Of a DNA stretch of 64,000 nucleotides, positions 24,802 through 34,317 are shown one piece after another. The number at the start of each line of letters is the position of its first letter. Position 1 is the stretch's first letter. Both the position numbers and the translations under genes were made by a program. The DNA lies in the NCBI GenBank assembly GCA_016350165.1, contig CP066225.1, positions 1,984,001 to 2,048,000 on the forward strand, given 5' to 3'. Below the pieces are notes generated by a model. The model ran no database searches. It was not told where the DNA came from and saw only the letters and a list, made by a program, of their open reading frames with translations. Source of the DNA: Planctomycetota bacterium. Its GTDB lineage: Bacteria > Planctomycetota > Phycisphaerae > Phycisphaerales > Phycisphaeraceae.

Positions 24802-26811
24802 TTATGAGGCGATGCGGAATTGGCCGATGAGATGCTGGAGCTCTTCGGATTTCTGAGAGAGTTGTGTTGCAGCGGAGGCGGCTTGGTTTGCGCCTTCGGT
24901 GTTTTGAGAGATCACGGCTGAAATACCGGTGATATTACTGGAGATTTGCTGGGCAGCGGCGGATTGCTGTTCGGCTGCTGCTGCGATGTTTTGGATCATG
25001 CCTGCGACATCATCGGAACCTGTAACGATGGTTGCGAGTGCTTCGCCGGCTTGTTGAGCTTGAGTGACGCCGGACTCGACGGTTTGTTTGGAGTTGTTCA
25101 TCTGCTCGACGGCTTGACCAGTTTTGGTCTGAATGACGTCGATGAGTGAGTTGATATTGTCGGTGGCTTGAGTCGTGCGATCAGCGAGTTTGCGAACTTC
25201 GTCGGCAACGACGGCGAAACCGCGGCCATGCTCACCTGCACGTGCTGCTTCGATTGCTGCGTTGAGTGCGAGGAGGTTGGTTTGATCTGCAATATCGTTG
25301 ATGACGAGGATGATTTCGCCAATCTTGTCGGACTGCTCACCAAGTTCATTAATGACGTTACTAACGGTGTCGGTGTCTGCGGCGATTTGCTGAATGCCTT
25401 CGACGGATGACTGAACGATTTCGCCGCCTTCTTCTGCGGTTGAACGAGCGTCGGTTGCAGAATTGTTTGCGTTTGCAGCTTTCTGAGCGACTTCAACGAC
25501 GGATGAAGACATTTCTTCGATTGCGGTTGAGACTTGTGTGACCTGATCGGATTGTTCGACCATGCCCTGGGCCATTTCTTCGGCTGAGGCTGCGATTTCG
25601 GTTGCGGCTGATGCTACGTCATGGGTTGCGTGTGAAACTTCTGAAACAATGTTGTGTACTTTCTCAACAAATGCATTGAACCATGAGCCGAGTTCACCGA
25701 TTTCATCTTTGGAGTGTATTTCGACACGTTTGGTGAGATCGCCTTCACCCTGTGCGATGTCTTTGATGCGTTCAACGATTTCCTGAATTGGCTTGGTGAT
25801 ACCGCGAGTGATGAGGTAAGCGATTGCGCCGCCGAGTAGGAGGGCGAATGCAATGCCGCCGATGATGAGGGTTGATGCTCGAGAAACGGTGTCTCGTGTT
25901 GAGGTCGTGACTTCATGAGAGATGATGGTTGCATCGTTGACAATATCTGCTGCGAGAACGAGCATTTCTCCGCCGATTTCGCCGCCGAGTGTGTATGCAT
26001 CTGCGAGTTCGTCCCAAACCTTATTGGTTTCAATTAATGCTTCTTTGTATTCGGCACCGGCGGCAAGAACGTTGTTGAGCAAATCAAGGTCTGACTGTTT
26101 AGAAGTCATTGGAATGATGACATTGACGCTGTTGTTGAAGACATCGAACTTTTTGATCGCTTGCTTCATGAGTTTATCATCGCGGTTGACTTGCGCAAGG
26201 AGGTAATCAACAGAGATTGCATTGCCTGCATCGATGACATCGTTGATGAGTTTGATTTTTTGATTGCGTTGCTGAACTTCGACAGTGTTGTCGGCTTTTT
26301 CAGCAGCGAGTGCCATCTTTTCGTGTTGCGGACGAAGGTATTGACTGCAGAGATCTATGACTATGTTAGATGCTTTGCCCATATCGACGCGTAGGGCAAC
26401 GATGCGGTTGTAGCTATCTGAGATTGCATTGATTTGAGTGTCGTACTGGTCTGAGAGTACGAGCATTTTCTCGACGTCGTTTGAGACGTCTTCCAAGTTG
26501 TACTTAGTAGCGACACCTGAGATTTCATTGATTGCCACTTTGGCGGCTTTGATTTCTTCGTGTGCGGTATCGACAAAAGCGATGTCGCCGGTTTTATCGA
26601 AGCGGAAGACATTGAGTCGCGCGTTGAGAAAACCTGAGCGGACGCGAGCGGTTGCGTCGGTGAGGGGTGCAACTTCTCCTTCAATTTTGTTGACACTGTG
26701 ATTGATGTAACTCATCTGCAAGATGGCAGTGATGCCGAGGATTGCAGTGAGGGCGAGGACTAATGAGAATCCTATCGCCATTTTGACGCTAATTTTAAAT
26801 CGATTAAGCAT
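24802..26811 (-). CDS. Methyl-accepting chemotaxis protein
   Basis: The 669-residue receptor has the classic order: membrane helix 1 (about 10-32), a helical periplasmic sensor of the four-helix-bundle type (about 35-305), helix 2 (about 312-335), a HAMP domain (about 336-390, [14 protein letters not shown]) and a long coiled-coil signalling domain. The hairpin tip has [20 protein letters not shown] and [23 protein letters not shown], the most conserved receptor sequence, which contacts CheA and CheW. Gln/Glu pairs suitable for methylation flank it. There is no C-terminal pentapeptide for CheR tethering. GGAGGA precedes the ATG. The ligand cannot be read. A second receptor ends at 63606. Confidence 0.95.
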   Translation of the reverse strand: MLNRFKISVKMAIGFSLVLALTAILGITAILQMSYINHSVNKIEGEVAPLTDATARVRSGFLNARLNVFRFDKTGDIAFVDTAHEEIKAAKVAINEISGVATKYNLEDVSNDVEKMLVLSDQYDTQINAISDSYNRIVALRVDMGKASNIVIDLCSQYLRPQHEKMALAAEKADNTVEVQQRNQKIKLINDVIDAGNAISVDYLLAQVNRDDKLMKQAIKKFDVFNNSVNVIIPMTSKQSDLDLLNNVLAAGAEYKEALIETNKVWDELADAYTLGGEIGGEMLVLAADIVNDATIISHEVTTSTRDTVSRASTLIIGGIAFALLLGGAIAYLITRGITKPIQEIVERIKDIAQGEGDLTKRVEIHSKDEIGELGSWFNAFVEKVHNIVSEVSHATHDVASAATEIAASAEEMAQGMVEQSDQVTQVSTAIEEMSSSVVEVAQKAANANNSATDARSTAEEGGEIVQSSVEGIQQIAADTDTVSNVINELGEQSDKIGEIILVINDIADQTNLLALNAAIEAARAGEHGRGFAVVADEVRKLADRTTQATDNINSLIDVIQTKTGQAVEQMNNSKQTVESGVTQAQQAGEALATIVTGSDDVAGMIQNIAAAAEQQSAAAQQISSNITGISAVISQNTEGANQAASAATQLSQKSEELQHLIGQFRIAS

Positions 26812-27670
26812 CAGTGTTCCTCCACTACTGATTAAGCGCCGAGACAGAATGAGTATTCTGCTGGAGCAGGTAGAAATAAGATATGGCCTTGGATCATCAG
26901 TGATTCTCTAACCAGTGCCCGGAATCACGTTGAATAAGAGATATGTCTAAAAATCTTAACTAGGCCCTGGATAGTAGAGGGATCGGCAAAAGTGATGGGG
27001 TAATCCAGTAACGCATATTAAAATGATTCAAAAGTAAAAGTTTCTTTTGATAAATTGATATCAAATAACGATTTAGTGGAAATGTTAGATTCGTAAAAAA
27101 CTGGAAAATTTGGTGGTAAAGACAAAAAGACAATTACACACACAATCGGAACAGGTGTCATAGAAGTTGATGTGATCAGCAAAAGGGAGGTTGGCATGAG
27201 AAATGACTGGCGGCTGATATGGGTGAATGTTTGAATTGTGAGGAAATTGAGTGTGATAGAAATGGCTGAAATGGTTCAGGAGTGGGAAAACCGCTGGTAA
27301 TTATGTAGTCAGAATGTTGGTTTGCCTGAAGTGGTAATTTAACAGAAGTCGTGATTTAGCCTGAGGTTCTGGTTAAACTAGGGTGTCACATACGGGGAAT
27401 GGAGGTCACGAAAAATACAGGGAGCGGGACCACTGAAATGGTGAATTGCGTAGCGCAATAACCATGAGAGGTGATGTGATTTCAAGGCTGCTCCGAGGTC
27501 TGATCCGATACTAGATATATCAGACGAGCAAGATTTGAAGATCAGCGTCGCTGAGTGCTTCTACCGAGAACGAAGAAATGATCGGCAGCCAAGCATTAAA
27601 AATTGGGTCAAGTCCTGCTGTGAGGACGACTAGAATAACTCAGATGCCAACGAATTTAGAGGGCAATTGA
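26812..27670. other. Long intergenic region before the STAS gene
   Basis: This 859-nt region has no gene of normal length. It includes the chemoreceptor promoter side, a 12-codon ORF with a strong SD (27196-27234), and a small GTCCT/AGGAC hairpin at 27612-27627. A long 5' leader for the STAS gene is possible. Confidence 0.4.
27196..27234 (+). other. Possible 12-codon leader ORF
   Basis: ATG follows AGGGAGG by 5 nt, a better SD than most real genes here, and reads MRNDWRLIWVNV before TGA. There is no homology to judge it by. It could be a leader peptide or chance. Confidence 0.2.
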
Positions 27671-28018
27671 ATGCTGCCTAATGGGATGGAAATCGAAATA
27701 GAAGGTCAGGTCTCGGTTTGTAAGATCGACATGCCTGAGGTTACGCATCTTGAAATGCAAGAGCTGGTGGATGAATGCATGTCGATCATGCGCAATGATA
27801 ACATCCGCAACTTTGTATTTGATCTGTCGCAGGTTGAGTTCTTAGCTTCGAGCTGCATCGGTGCATTGGTTTCGTTCTTGCAGGATATTGAACATGTGAA
27901 AGGCAAGATCGCGATTGCGAACTGCAAAGAGAATGTGTCGTTCCTGTTTAAGGTGACGAGACTGGATAGTGTGTTCTCGATTTACGATGATCTGCAAGAT
28001 GCGATCGATGCGTTTTAA
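27671..28018 (+). CDS. STAS-domain protein (anti-sigma factor antagonist type)
   Basis: The 115-residue protein is a single STAS domain: an N-terminal strand pair (EIEIEGQVSVCKI), NFVFDLSQVEFLASSCIGALVSF with Ser60/Ser61 at the site phosphorylated in SpoIIAA-like proteins, then a strand GKIAIANC and a C-terminal helix. Such proteins bind anti-sigma kinases or act in chemotaxis and stressosome-like switches. No kinase or phosphatase gene is adjacent, so its partner lies elsewhere. AGAGGG about 8 nt upstream supports the start. Nine consecutive C follow the stop at 28021-28029. Confidence 0.87.
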   Translation: MLPNGMEIEIEGQVSVCKIDMPEVTHLEMQELVDECMSIMRNDNIRNFVFDLSQVEFLASSCIGALVSFLQDIEHVKGKIAIANCKENVSFLFKVTRLDSVFSIYDDLQDAIDAF

Positions 28019-28070
28019 ATCCCCCCCCCTTTTAGCGCACATTCCCAAAGTAAGCGAATCTAAAATACAA

Positions 28071-28098
28071 AAACCCACGTTCGATTGAGCGTGGGTTT
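28071..28098. terminator. Bidirectional terminator between STAS and phosphoesterase genes
   Basis: AAACCCACG/CGTGGGTTT, a 9-bp stem with a 10-nt loop between the convergent genes. Confidence 0.8.
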
Positions 28099-28126
28099 AT
28101 TTATGCTTGTTTTATAGAAGGTGTAT

Positions 28127-28882
28127 TTAGCGACCTTCGAAAAGGCGTTGGCCGAGGAAGTCGTTGAGTTGTGGAATTTTTGAGACTTTATCCGCAACGG
28201 TTTGGACATCGTATTCGAGTCGTACAAATTCGATGCTGTCTTCATTCATGACTGCGTATGAAGCACGTGGATCACGATCACGCGGTTGGCCAACGGAACC
28301 AGGATTAACGATACATTTCTCATCTTCAGTGAAAGTGTACTTACCACCGAGGTCGGCGGGCGGATAGAAATCGGGTTCGTTGGTGAAGACGCCGGGCACG
28401 TGTGTGTGGCCAGTGAAGCAACGCCATTGAATGCGATCGTAAATCTGCTGCATCTTAACGGGTGCAGTAAGAACATCATCCGGGAAGATATATTCGTTGA
28501 TGGGACGACGTGGCGAAGCGTGAACGAAGAGGCCTTCATCAGTTAGTTTGCGGACATTGAGGTTGCCGAGAAACTCGAAACGTTTTTTGCGTTTTTCAGC
28601 ATCGGACTCCTGCTCGAACTGAGAACGGGTCCAGTAACAGGACTGTTCAGCGGAGGCGTTGAAGCTGGTGGGCTCGTAGAGGACGGCAAAGTCGTGGTTG
28701 CCCATCATGGCGAACTCACATTTTTCCATAACCAGATCGACACATTCGAGAGGGTTTGGGCCGTAGCCGATGATGTCACCAAGACAGATAATGCGCGAGA
28801 TGGATCGTTTCTCGATATCAGCGAGCACGACTTTGAGTGCGTCGAGATTGCCGTGAATGTCAGAAATCAGAGCGGTGGTCAT
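28127..28882 (-). CDS. Calcineurin-like metallophosphoesterase
   Basis: The 251-residue protein carries all metal ligands of the YfcE/MJ0936-type phosphodiesterases: ISDIHGN (residues 5-11), ICLGDIIGYGPNP, MMGNHDF, a His in FVHASPRR, and CFTGHTHVPG. IVNPGSVGQPRD near the C-terminus is typical of this group. It should hydrolyse phosphodiesters with two divalent metals in the cytoplasm; the physiological substrate is unknown. ATG 28882 has AAGGAAG at 8 nt, whereas the longer frame would need a TTG at 28906 with no SD. Confidence 0.9.
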   Translation of the reverse strand: MTTALISDIHGNLDALKVVLADIEKRSISRIICLGDIIGYGPNPLECVDLVMEKCEFAMMGNHDFAVLYEPTSFNASAEQSCYWTRSQFEQESDAEKRKKRFEFLGNLNVRKLTDEGLFVHASPRRPINEYIFPDDVLTAPVKMQQIYDRIQWRCFTGHTHVPGVFTNEPDFYPPADLGGKYTFTEDEKCIVNPGSVGQPRDRDPRASYAVMNEDSIEFVRLEYDVQTVADKVSKIPQLNDFLGQRLFEGR

Positions 28883-29056
28883 GGTCCGTACTTCCTTGGG
28901 AGTCAATGAACTGAGACATATAGTTTGACGTTGCTGGGGAGGATTGCAAGTCGGTTGCCCGTGATAAGTTGCGGAAAATGTGGGTTAATGAGGCTGAAAG
29001 AGGGTGTTGAGGGGATGTGGTTTATGCACAGGCCGTGAAAAAGCGTTACTTGCGGC

Positions 29057-29062
29057 TATATT
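29057..29062 (+). promoter_or_regulatory. -10 box of a predicted leaderless promoter (GT9 gene)
   Basis: TATATT followed by 7 nt and ATG 29070. No SD and no clear -35. Confidence 0.45.
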
Positions 29063-29069
29063 AGCTCTT

Positions 29070-30158
29070 ATGACCACTGGGAAATCGACAAAATCAGGCC
29101 TCACGCCAGATCAGGTACGACGTATCCTGATTGTACGCCCATCGGCTTTGGGTGACGTGGCGAGGACTGTGGGGATTCCGACATCGCTGAAGGCTCAGTA
29201 CCCGAATGCGAAGATCGATTGGGTGGTCAACAGTATGTTCGTGGATGTGGTGAAATCGCACCCAGCGGTGGATCGAGTGATCCCGTTTGATCGCAAGCGA
29301 ATCAGTAAATTTGGCAGGTCAATTGATGCGACGAAGGCTGGGTTCGCGTTTAGGCGAGAATTGCGTGAACATCGATATGATTTGGCGTTCGACATGCAAG
29401 GTCTTGCGAGGTCGGGGCTGATCACGTGGCTTAGTCAGTCTAAGCGTCGGATAGGTTTCAAGAATGCGCGTGAGATGGCGTGGCTTGGGTACAATTCGCG
29501 ACATCAGATTGATGAAACACATACAGTCGATCAGATGCACGGATTGATTGAAGCTGAAGGAATTGAAAGCATTAAAGATCTGCAGCTTTATTGTGCAGAT
29601 GAAGATGTGGCTTGGTTGGAGCAATATAAACAAGATAAATCGATTGGTAGTTATGCATGCTTAGCGCCGACAGCGCGGTGGATGTGTAAATGTTGGCCGA
29701 TGGAGAAGTATGCAGAAATTGGTAAACGGCTCATTGAAGAAAAGGTCATTGATAAGCTGGTTGTACTTGCTGCACCAAATGAACAGGATCAACTGACTTC
29801 GCTGACTCGTTTGTTTAATCATTGGCACATGGCTGAGAAGCTGATCATTCCGAAGACGACGGTTGGCCAAATGATGTGTCTAATCAAAGACTGCAAGTTG
29901 CTTGTGTGCAACGACTCAGCAGCCCTGCATATTGGTGTTGGGTTTGGGAAGCCGATTGCCACCGTGTTTGGACCGACAGACCCTGAATTTGTAGGGCCAT
30001 ATGATCGGATGGAGACAGTCGTACAGCCAGAAGCGGCAAAGATTGATGGATTTAAGTTTGATTACCGTGGGCATAAAAATGATCAATCGCTGATCAGTGA
30101 TGTCAGCGTTGAAGTGGTTTGGGATGTGATTGGGAATCAGTTGGGTTTTAGTTTTTAA
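29070..30158 (+). CDS. Family 9 glycosyltransferase (heptosyltransferase-like)
   Basis: The 362-residue protein begins its first Rossmann domain with RILIVRPSALGDVARTVGIP, the standard GT9 opening, followed by YPNAKIDWVVNSMFVDVVKSHP in two motifs. The donor-binding second half has CLAPTARWMCKCWP and LLVCNDSAALHIGVGFGKP then ATVFGPTDP. GT9 enzymes add heptose or similar sugars to the LPS core from ADP-activated donors. With lpxI in this window it points to an LPS-bearing outer membrane. A GTG at 29004 is in frame but ATG 29070 fits the family start. Its last 11 nt overlap the convergent alkD-like gene. Confidence 0.88.
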   Translation: MTTGKSTKSGLTPDQVRRILIVRPSALGDVARTVGIPTSLKAQYPNAKIDWVVNSMFVDVVKSHPAVDRVIPFDRKRISKFGRSIDATKAGFAFRRELREHRYDLAFDMQGLARSGLITWLSQSKRRIGFKNAREMAWLGYNSRHQIDETHTVDQMHGLIEAEGIESIKDLQLYCADEDVAWLEQYKQDKSIGSYACLAPTARWMCKCWPMEKYAEIGKRLIEEKVIDKLVVLAAPNEQDQLTSLTRLFNHWHMAEKLIIPKTTVGQMMCLIKDCKLLVCNDSAALHIGVGFGKPIATVFGPTDPEFVGPYDRMETVVQPEAAKIDGFKFDYRGHKNDQSLISDVSVEVVWDVIGNQLGFSF

Positions 30159-30843
30159 GTCGCTTTTGAATCCTTGGATTGCGTAATTCACTGAGCGCAT
30201 CTCTTGCGATCCAATTTGCAGTTTTACTATCAAACTCAAGCAATTCTTCAGCGAGCATTATCGCAATTTGGTTTAAAGCATAATTTCGCTTACCTATTCC
30301 TCGAATAGACCAATTCACAGCTTTCTTTACAAAATTGCGATCATCTGTCGCGTATTTACGGATGATTGGGAAAAACTCAACGAATTTTTCATTCGCAGCA
30401 CGCTTATCGTGTACCGCAAGGCAGGATATCATCACGAAACCTGCACGCCTAATATACTCTGAAGATTTGGGCGCCCATGCAGTTGGCCGCGACCATGCAT
30501 CACTCGTATAAACAAACAAGTTATTACATGTCTGATCACACAATGCCCACGAATCAAAATCTTTGACCCAACGGTTCATCAATTTAACCGTCATGCGATC
30601 AGGGTCTGCTGCCATGCTAGCGACAAATCTCGCTTCAAGAATAGGTTGTTCCCAAAGCTGGAGCGCGACTTCATGCGAATCAGCTGCTTGCTGTCGCAAT
30701 TGACCTGCAAGTTCGCGTAGATTGGGAATTGTAATTCCCAAATGCTCTGTCGTTGTAGGCTTGATACCAAGCTGATTCTGTCTCGTGCGGTCCTTAGTGC
30801 CCGCCAAAGCCCTGAGTTCTTTCACGATCTGTTCACAATCCAT
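30148..30843 (-). CDS. DNA alkylation repair protein (AlkD-like)
   Basis: The 231-residue protein is all helical, with HEAT-like repeats of the AlkD family: ITIPNLRELAGQLRQQ, ARFVASMAADPDRMTVKLMNRWV in two pieces, FDSWALCDQTCNNLF, and the C-terminal NFVKKAVNWSIRGIGKRN with GKRN typical of AlkD. AlkD excises bulky cationic alkylated bases without base flipping, using a Trp and Asp that are present in the central region. The gene has no SD; TATCAT lies 6 nt before its ATG. It is divergent from the RNase HII-like gene across 52 nt and convergent with GT9, overlapping it by 11 nt. Confidence 0.87.
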   Translation of the reverse strand: MDCEQIVKELRALAGTKDRTRQNQLGIKPTTTEHLGITIPNLRELAGQLRQQAADSHEVALQLWEQPILEARFVASMAADPDRMTVKLMNRWVKDFDSWALCDQTCNNLFVYTSDAWSRPTAWAPKSSEYIRRAGFVMISCLAVHDKRAANEKFVEFFPIIRKYATDDRNFVKKAVNWSIRGIGKRNYALNQIAIMLAEELLEFDSKTANWIARDALSELRNPRIQKRLKN

Positions 30844-30849
30844 TCACGC

Positions 30850-30855
30850 ATGATA
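30850..30855 (-). promoter_or_regulatory. -10 box of a predicted leaderless promoter (alkD-like gene)
   Basis: TATCAT on the minus strand, 6 nt before ATG 30843. It lies in the same 52-nt gap as the opposing promoter. Confidence 0.5.
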
Positions 30856-30860
30856 TCACA

Positions 30861-30889
30861 TTGGGGCTTAGCAACGATATCTGTATGAT
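30861..30889 (+). promoter_or_regulatory. Leaderless promoter of the RNase HII-like gene
   Basis: TTGGGG, 17 nt, TATGAT, 6 nt, ATG. This is the clearest complete -35/-10 pair of the leaderless set. Confidence 0.6.
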
Positions 30890-30895
30890 GTACAC

Positions 30896-31927
30896 ATGTT
30901 TATTTATGCTGGTATAGATGAAGCTGGGTATGGACCGCTGCTTGGACCGCTACTTATTGGGCGGTCGATTTTTGCGTTTCATGCTGAGGATAGTCAATCT
31001 TACCAGTGGGATAACTTGCCAAATGTTTGGAATCTGCTTGAGAAAGCGGTCACAAGAAAATTGGTTGGACGAAAACACCGCATTACGATTGGCGACTCAA
31101 AGAAACTGATCACCAAAGCAGCTGGCGTAAAGCATCTTGAAACGGGATTGCTTAGTTTTGCAAAGTTAACGCCGAGCTGGAAAAAATACGCTGCCCCCAA
31201 TGATCCAACTGAAGCTGCAATTTCATTAAGTAGCCTTTTCGATCTATTTGGCGAGCAGTCACATCATGATTTAAGTGGCATGCCTTGGTATGAGGTAAAC
31301 GAATCGCATCCATGGCAGCTGTTGCCAACAGCATCAGAAGCCGGTGAAATCGCGATTGCATCGGGCATGCTCAAACGTGAGATGGCACAGGTTGGCATTG
31401 AAATACTCGACCTCGGCGCAGCAGTTGTTTTTGAAAACCGATTCAACCAGATGGCTACAGCAACACGCAATAAAGCTTCAACCTCGTTCACATTCGTCGC
31501 TCAGCACTTGCATCACATTTGGCAAAACCATGGCACACACAATCCATGTGTATGCGTAGACAGGCAAGGCGGACGCACGAGGTATCTGCGTGTTCTGCAA
31601 ACCAACTTTCCTGATGCATCTATTCGCATATTAGACGAATCAACAGATCGCTCTGCTTACCAACTGACACAAGATAATCGTCAGATGTGTATTACGTTTG
31701 AAACCAAAGGCGAAGATAAACATTTCCCAATCGCATTAGCATCGATGGTATGCAAATATAGCCGCGAGTTGTTGATGCACCGCATAAATACGTTCTTTCA
31801 ATCACATGCTCCCGAACTCAAGCCAACCAAAGGCTACACCCAAGACGGCAGACGTTTTCTTGAAGATCTCGCACCACTTCTCCCTTCTCTGCAAATCGCT
31901 GCGGAAGATATGATGCGTATCCTGTAA
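30896..31927 (+). CDS. Ribonuclease HII-like protein, long form
   Basis: Residues 4-16 read YAGIDEAGYGPLLG, matching the RNase HII/HIII active-site strand with Asp8 and Glu9. Asp67 in GDSKKL and Asp222 in VCVDRQGG complete a plausible DEDD metal set. ALASMVCKYSRELLM near residue 285 matches the family's later helix. At 343 residues it is far longer than RNase HII (about 200), with insertions between the acidic motifs. It probably cuts RNA in RNA/DNA hybrids, but substrate range is uncertain. Codon usage drifts inside the gene from G-rich to C-rich near 31400. It shares a 52-nt divergent promoter region with alkD. Confidence 0.75.
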   Translation: MFIYAGIDEAGYGPLLGPLLIGRSIFAFHAEDSQSYQWDNLPNVWNLLEKAVTRKLVGRKHRITIGDSKKLITKAAGVKHLETGLLSFAKLTPSWKKYAAPNDPTEAAISLSSLFDLFGEQSHHDLSGMPWYEVNESHPWQLLPTASEAGEIAIASGMLKREMAQVGIEILDLGAAVVFENRFNQMATATRNKASTSFTFVAQHLHHIWQNHGTHNPCVCVDRQGGRTRYLRVLQTNFPDASIRILDESTDRSAYQLTQDNRQMCITFETKGEDKHFPIALASMVCKYSRELLMHRINTFFQSHAPELKPTKGYTQDGRRFLEDLAPLLPSLQIAAEDMMRIL

Positions 31928-31969
31928 ATCAAATCTCAATCAAATTGATACTCATAAATCAGCGCATAA

Positions 31970-32005
31970 AAAAAGAGAAGACGCCACCGGTAACAGCGTC
32001 TTCTC
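31970..32005. terminator. Terminator of the GHL10 gene (also faces the RNase HII-like gene)
   Basis: A 10-bp stem GAGAAGACGC/GCGTCTTCTC (31975-31984 with 31996-32005). On the minus strand a run of T follows. Confidence 0.88.
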
Positions 32006-32029
32006 AGGAGGTTTTTAATTTAAGTTGTC

Positions 32030-33547
32030 TTACTTCTTAGGAAGTGCAAGCACGTTCTTCTTAGAGAGCGTAGCGTTTGCACCCTGTGCAGTTACAACAA
32101 CCATCTCAACTTTACCCTTTGTGCCAGGCAAATCAACGATCGCGTTGCGTTCGGAAGATGGGAGGATGTCATAAGTCCACGTGCCATTACGCTTCACCTG
32201 GATGATCCAGTTGATTGCAGTCTTAGCATACTTCGCATCAAGCTTCACATAAACTGATTTTGATGTGATCTTAGAGATTTTAGCCTTTGGAAGTGCAGGT
32301 GCTTTAGTCTTGAGCCATGGTGACTCAGGAACAAGTGCTTTCTTCTTATAGACTGTGCTCTTGAGGTTGTCAGTCAAACCGCCTTGGTTGTTGACGAATG
32401 ACTTCATTGAGAAGTGAACTGTACCAGGTGCATCTTTCACGATGATACGTGACCATTGAACTTGGCGTTGAATTTCCTTCTTATCGTACTTGCCGCCAAC
32501 TTTATAGAGAGCGGTACCAGGCCAGAGGTGACGGCCTTCAGTGTTTTCACTTTCCCACCATGAGAGCAGGCTGATGAATGACTGATCTGGGTTACGGATA
32601 CCCCAGTAAAGCTGTGGTGTGAAGTAGTCGAGCCAGCCCTTGTTGAACCAAAGCTTCGCGTCAGCAAAGATCGCTTCGTACTGGTTCATGCCCCAAACAT
32701 GTGATGGGTAGCCAGGCTTCCAGATACCGAATGGGCTGATACCGAACTTAACGCTTGGCTTCACCTTCTTGAGTTCTTTGTAGAACTTCTCGATGAACTT
32801 GTTGACGTTATCACGACGCCAGTCAGACTTAGTGAGCTTGCCACCCTTATCCTTGTATGCTTTATATGTGTCAGCATCAGGGAAGTCGCCGTCTTTGGCA
32901 TCATGGTATGGGTAGAAGTAGTCGTCGATGTGAATGCCGTCAACGTCGTAGCGCTTAGCAACATCGAGGAAGACGTCCATTGAACGCTTCATCACTTCTT
33001 CTTTACCTGGGTCCATCCACATGAATGCGGAGTACTTCATGACCAGGTCAGGATTCGTTTCGTTGATGTGGCTCTTATCAAACTTTTTGCAAGTATTGAG
33101 GTGACCGGAACGGTATGGATTGAACCATGCGTGAAGTTCCATGCCGCGCTTGTGAGCTTCTTCAACAGCCATCTTCAGTGGATCGTAGTAAGGCTTTGGA
33201 GCCTGACCCTGTTTACCTGTGATGTAGTATGACCATGGCTCGAGATCAGACTCATATAGTGCATCTGCAGTTGTACGAACCTGGAAAATCACTGCATTCA
33301 GGTTCAACTCAGCACACTTATCCATGATGCCGATGAGTTCTTTTTTCTGCTGAGCAGTCGACAAACCTGGCTTTGTTGGCCAGTCAATGTTCGCAACTGT
33401 CGCAACCCATGCCGCACGGAACTCCTGTGGCACTTCCGGGATCTCTGCTAGTTCTTTACTAGTCGCAGGCTTAGCCTGAGCCGCACATGCCATAAAACCT
33501 GACATAAGGCCGACCAGTAATAACATTGTCCAACGCGAGTGTAGCAT
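32030..33547 (-). CDS. Secreted GHL10-family (DUF187) glycoside hydrolase-like protein
   Basis: The 505-residue protein starts at ATG 33547 with GAGGA upstream; the longer frame to 33586 lacks an SD. A signal peptide ends near AAQA (residues 20-26). The catalytic-type domain opens with FRAAWVATVANIDWP and continues with NAVIFQVRTTADALY, ELHAWFNPYRSGH, DGIHIDDYFYPY and VKFGISPFGIWKPGYP, which are GHL10 (YngK-like) landmarks. A C-terminal fibronectin-like domain (about 410-505) ends at LALPKK. GHL10 proteins act on cell-envelope or extracellular glycans, but the reaction is poorly defined. It sits at the start of an envelope-gene stretch. Confidence 0.9.
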   Translation of the reverse strand: MLHSRWTMLLLVGLMSGFMACAAQAKPATSKELAEIPEVPQEFRAAWVATVANIDWPTKPGLSTAQQKKELIGIMDKCAELNLNAVIFQVRTTADALYESDLEPWSYYITGKQGQAPKPYYDPLKMAVEEAHKRGMELHAWFNPYRSGHLNTCKKFDKSHINETNPDLVMKYSAFMWMDPGKEEVMKRSMDVFLDVAKRYDVDGIHIDDYFYPYHDAKDGDFPDADTYKAYKDKGGKLTKSDWRRDNVNKFIEKFYKELKKVKPSVKFGISPFGIWKPGYPSHVWGMNQYEAIFADAKLWFNKGWLDYFTPQLYWGIRNPDQSFISLLSWWESENTEGRHLWPGTALYKVGGKYDKKEIQRQVQWSRIIVKDAPGTVHFSMKSFVNNQGGLTDNLKSTVYKKKALVPESPWLKTKAPALPKAKISKITSKSVYVKLDAKYAKTAINWIIQVKRNGTWTYDILPSSERNAIVDLPGTKGKVEMVVVTAQGANATLSKKNVLALPKK

Positions 33548-33694
33548 TGCATCCTCTAACTTTTTAGAAAGACCATTAAATTTCAAACCAATCCAAAGCC
33601 CATTCTTTGCATCGGTGTCACATTCACTTTTTACTGTTCTGCTTTTTCAAAAAACAAAACGTCTACTTAATATCCAACAGGCTCAAACATGTAC

Positions 33695-33709
33695 CTAACC
33701 ATCAATTAG
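33695..33709. repeat. CTAAY-N5-RTTAG palindrome, site 7
   Basis: CTAAC-CATCA-ATTAG, free-standing in the intergenic region 148 nt upstream of the GHL10 start. Confidence 0.75.
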
Positions 33710-34291
33710 ACACATGGTTCTCTGACGTGCACTTGACCCTCAACCCACTCTTTTTGTTGGCTTTATCATAAACGATTGCCAAACATTGTGAAGCAACTTA
33801 CAGCCAACAAAAGATAGTCGGGTCAGATCAACAACAATGGCTCAATCTGTCACATTAAGTACATTATTTTCATAGCCATCAACTATAAAAAGGGTTGGCC
33901 CTCGGCCTCGAACAACACGCTCGCCTGTCTGATTTCACATCCCTACACCAAACAAATCCAGCTGCGCAGCTGTCCGCCCTCTCCCAGTGATGCTACTACA
34001 CACAATATTCTATAATTTTTCAGAATAATCGCCAGACATTTTTTGCCTGCTTCACAATCGTTTTTTGAGCTACGAAATCTTACAATCAACATAAATACAT
34101 GTACGAAAATTAGTTAAATCAATAAATATACATGACTCAAACTTTTCTATTTGTACGATGATTGACCAAATTAGCTCTATTGAACACTTGATTATAGAAC
34201 TATTTCACAAGACACCGGCATTCTATGCCTAATCCCCACAAGGACTTGCAACCATTTCGCTTCCCCAACCAACCCGCCAACAACATAAAAA

Positions 34292-34317
34292 CAGCATCAA
34301 ACTTTCGTTCAATGCTG
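34292..34317 (-). terminator. Terminator of SpoIID copy 1
   Basis: CAGCATCAAAC pairs with GTTCAATGCTG (two G-T pairs) around a TTTC loop; on the minus strand TTTTTAT follows. Confidence 0.8.

Noticed and set aside
33959-33972. 14-bp palindrome CAGCTGCGCAGCTG as an operator
   Set aside because: It is single in the window and far from either start; chance cannot be excluded.
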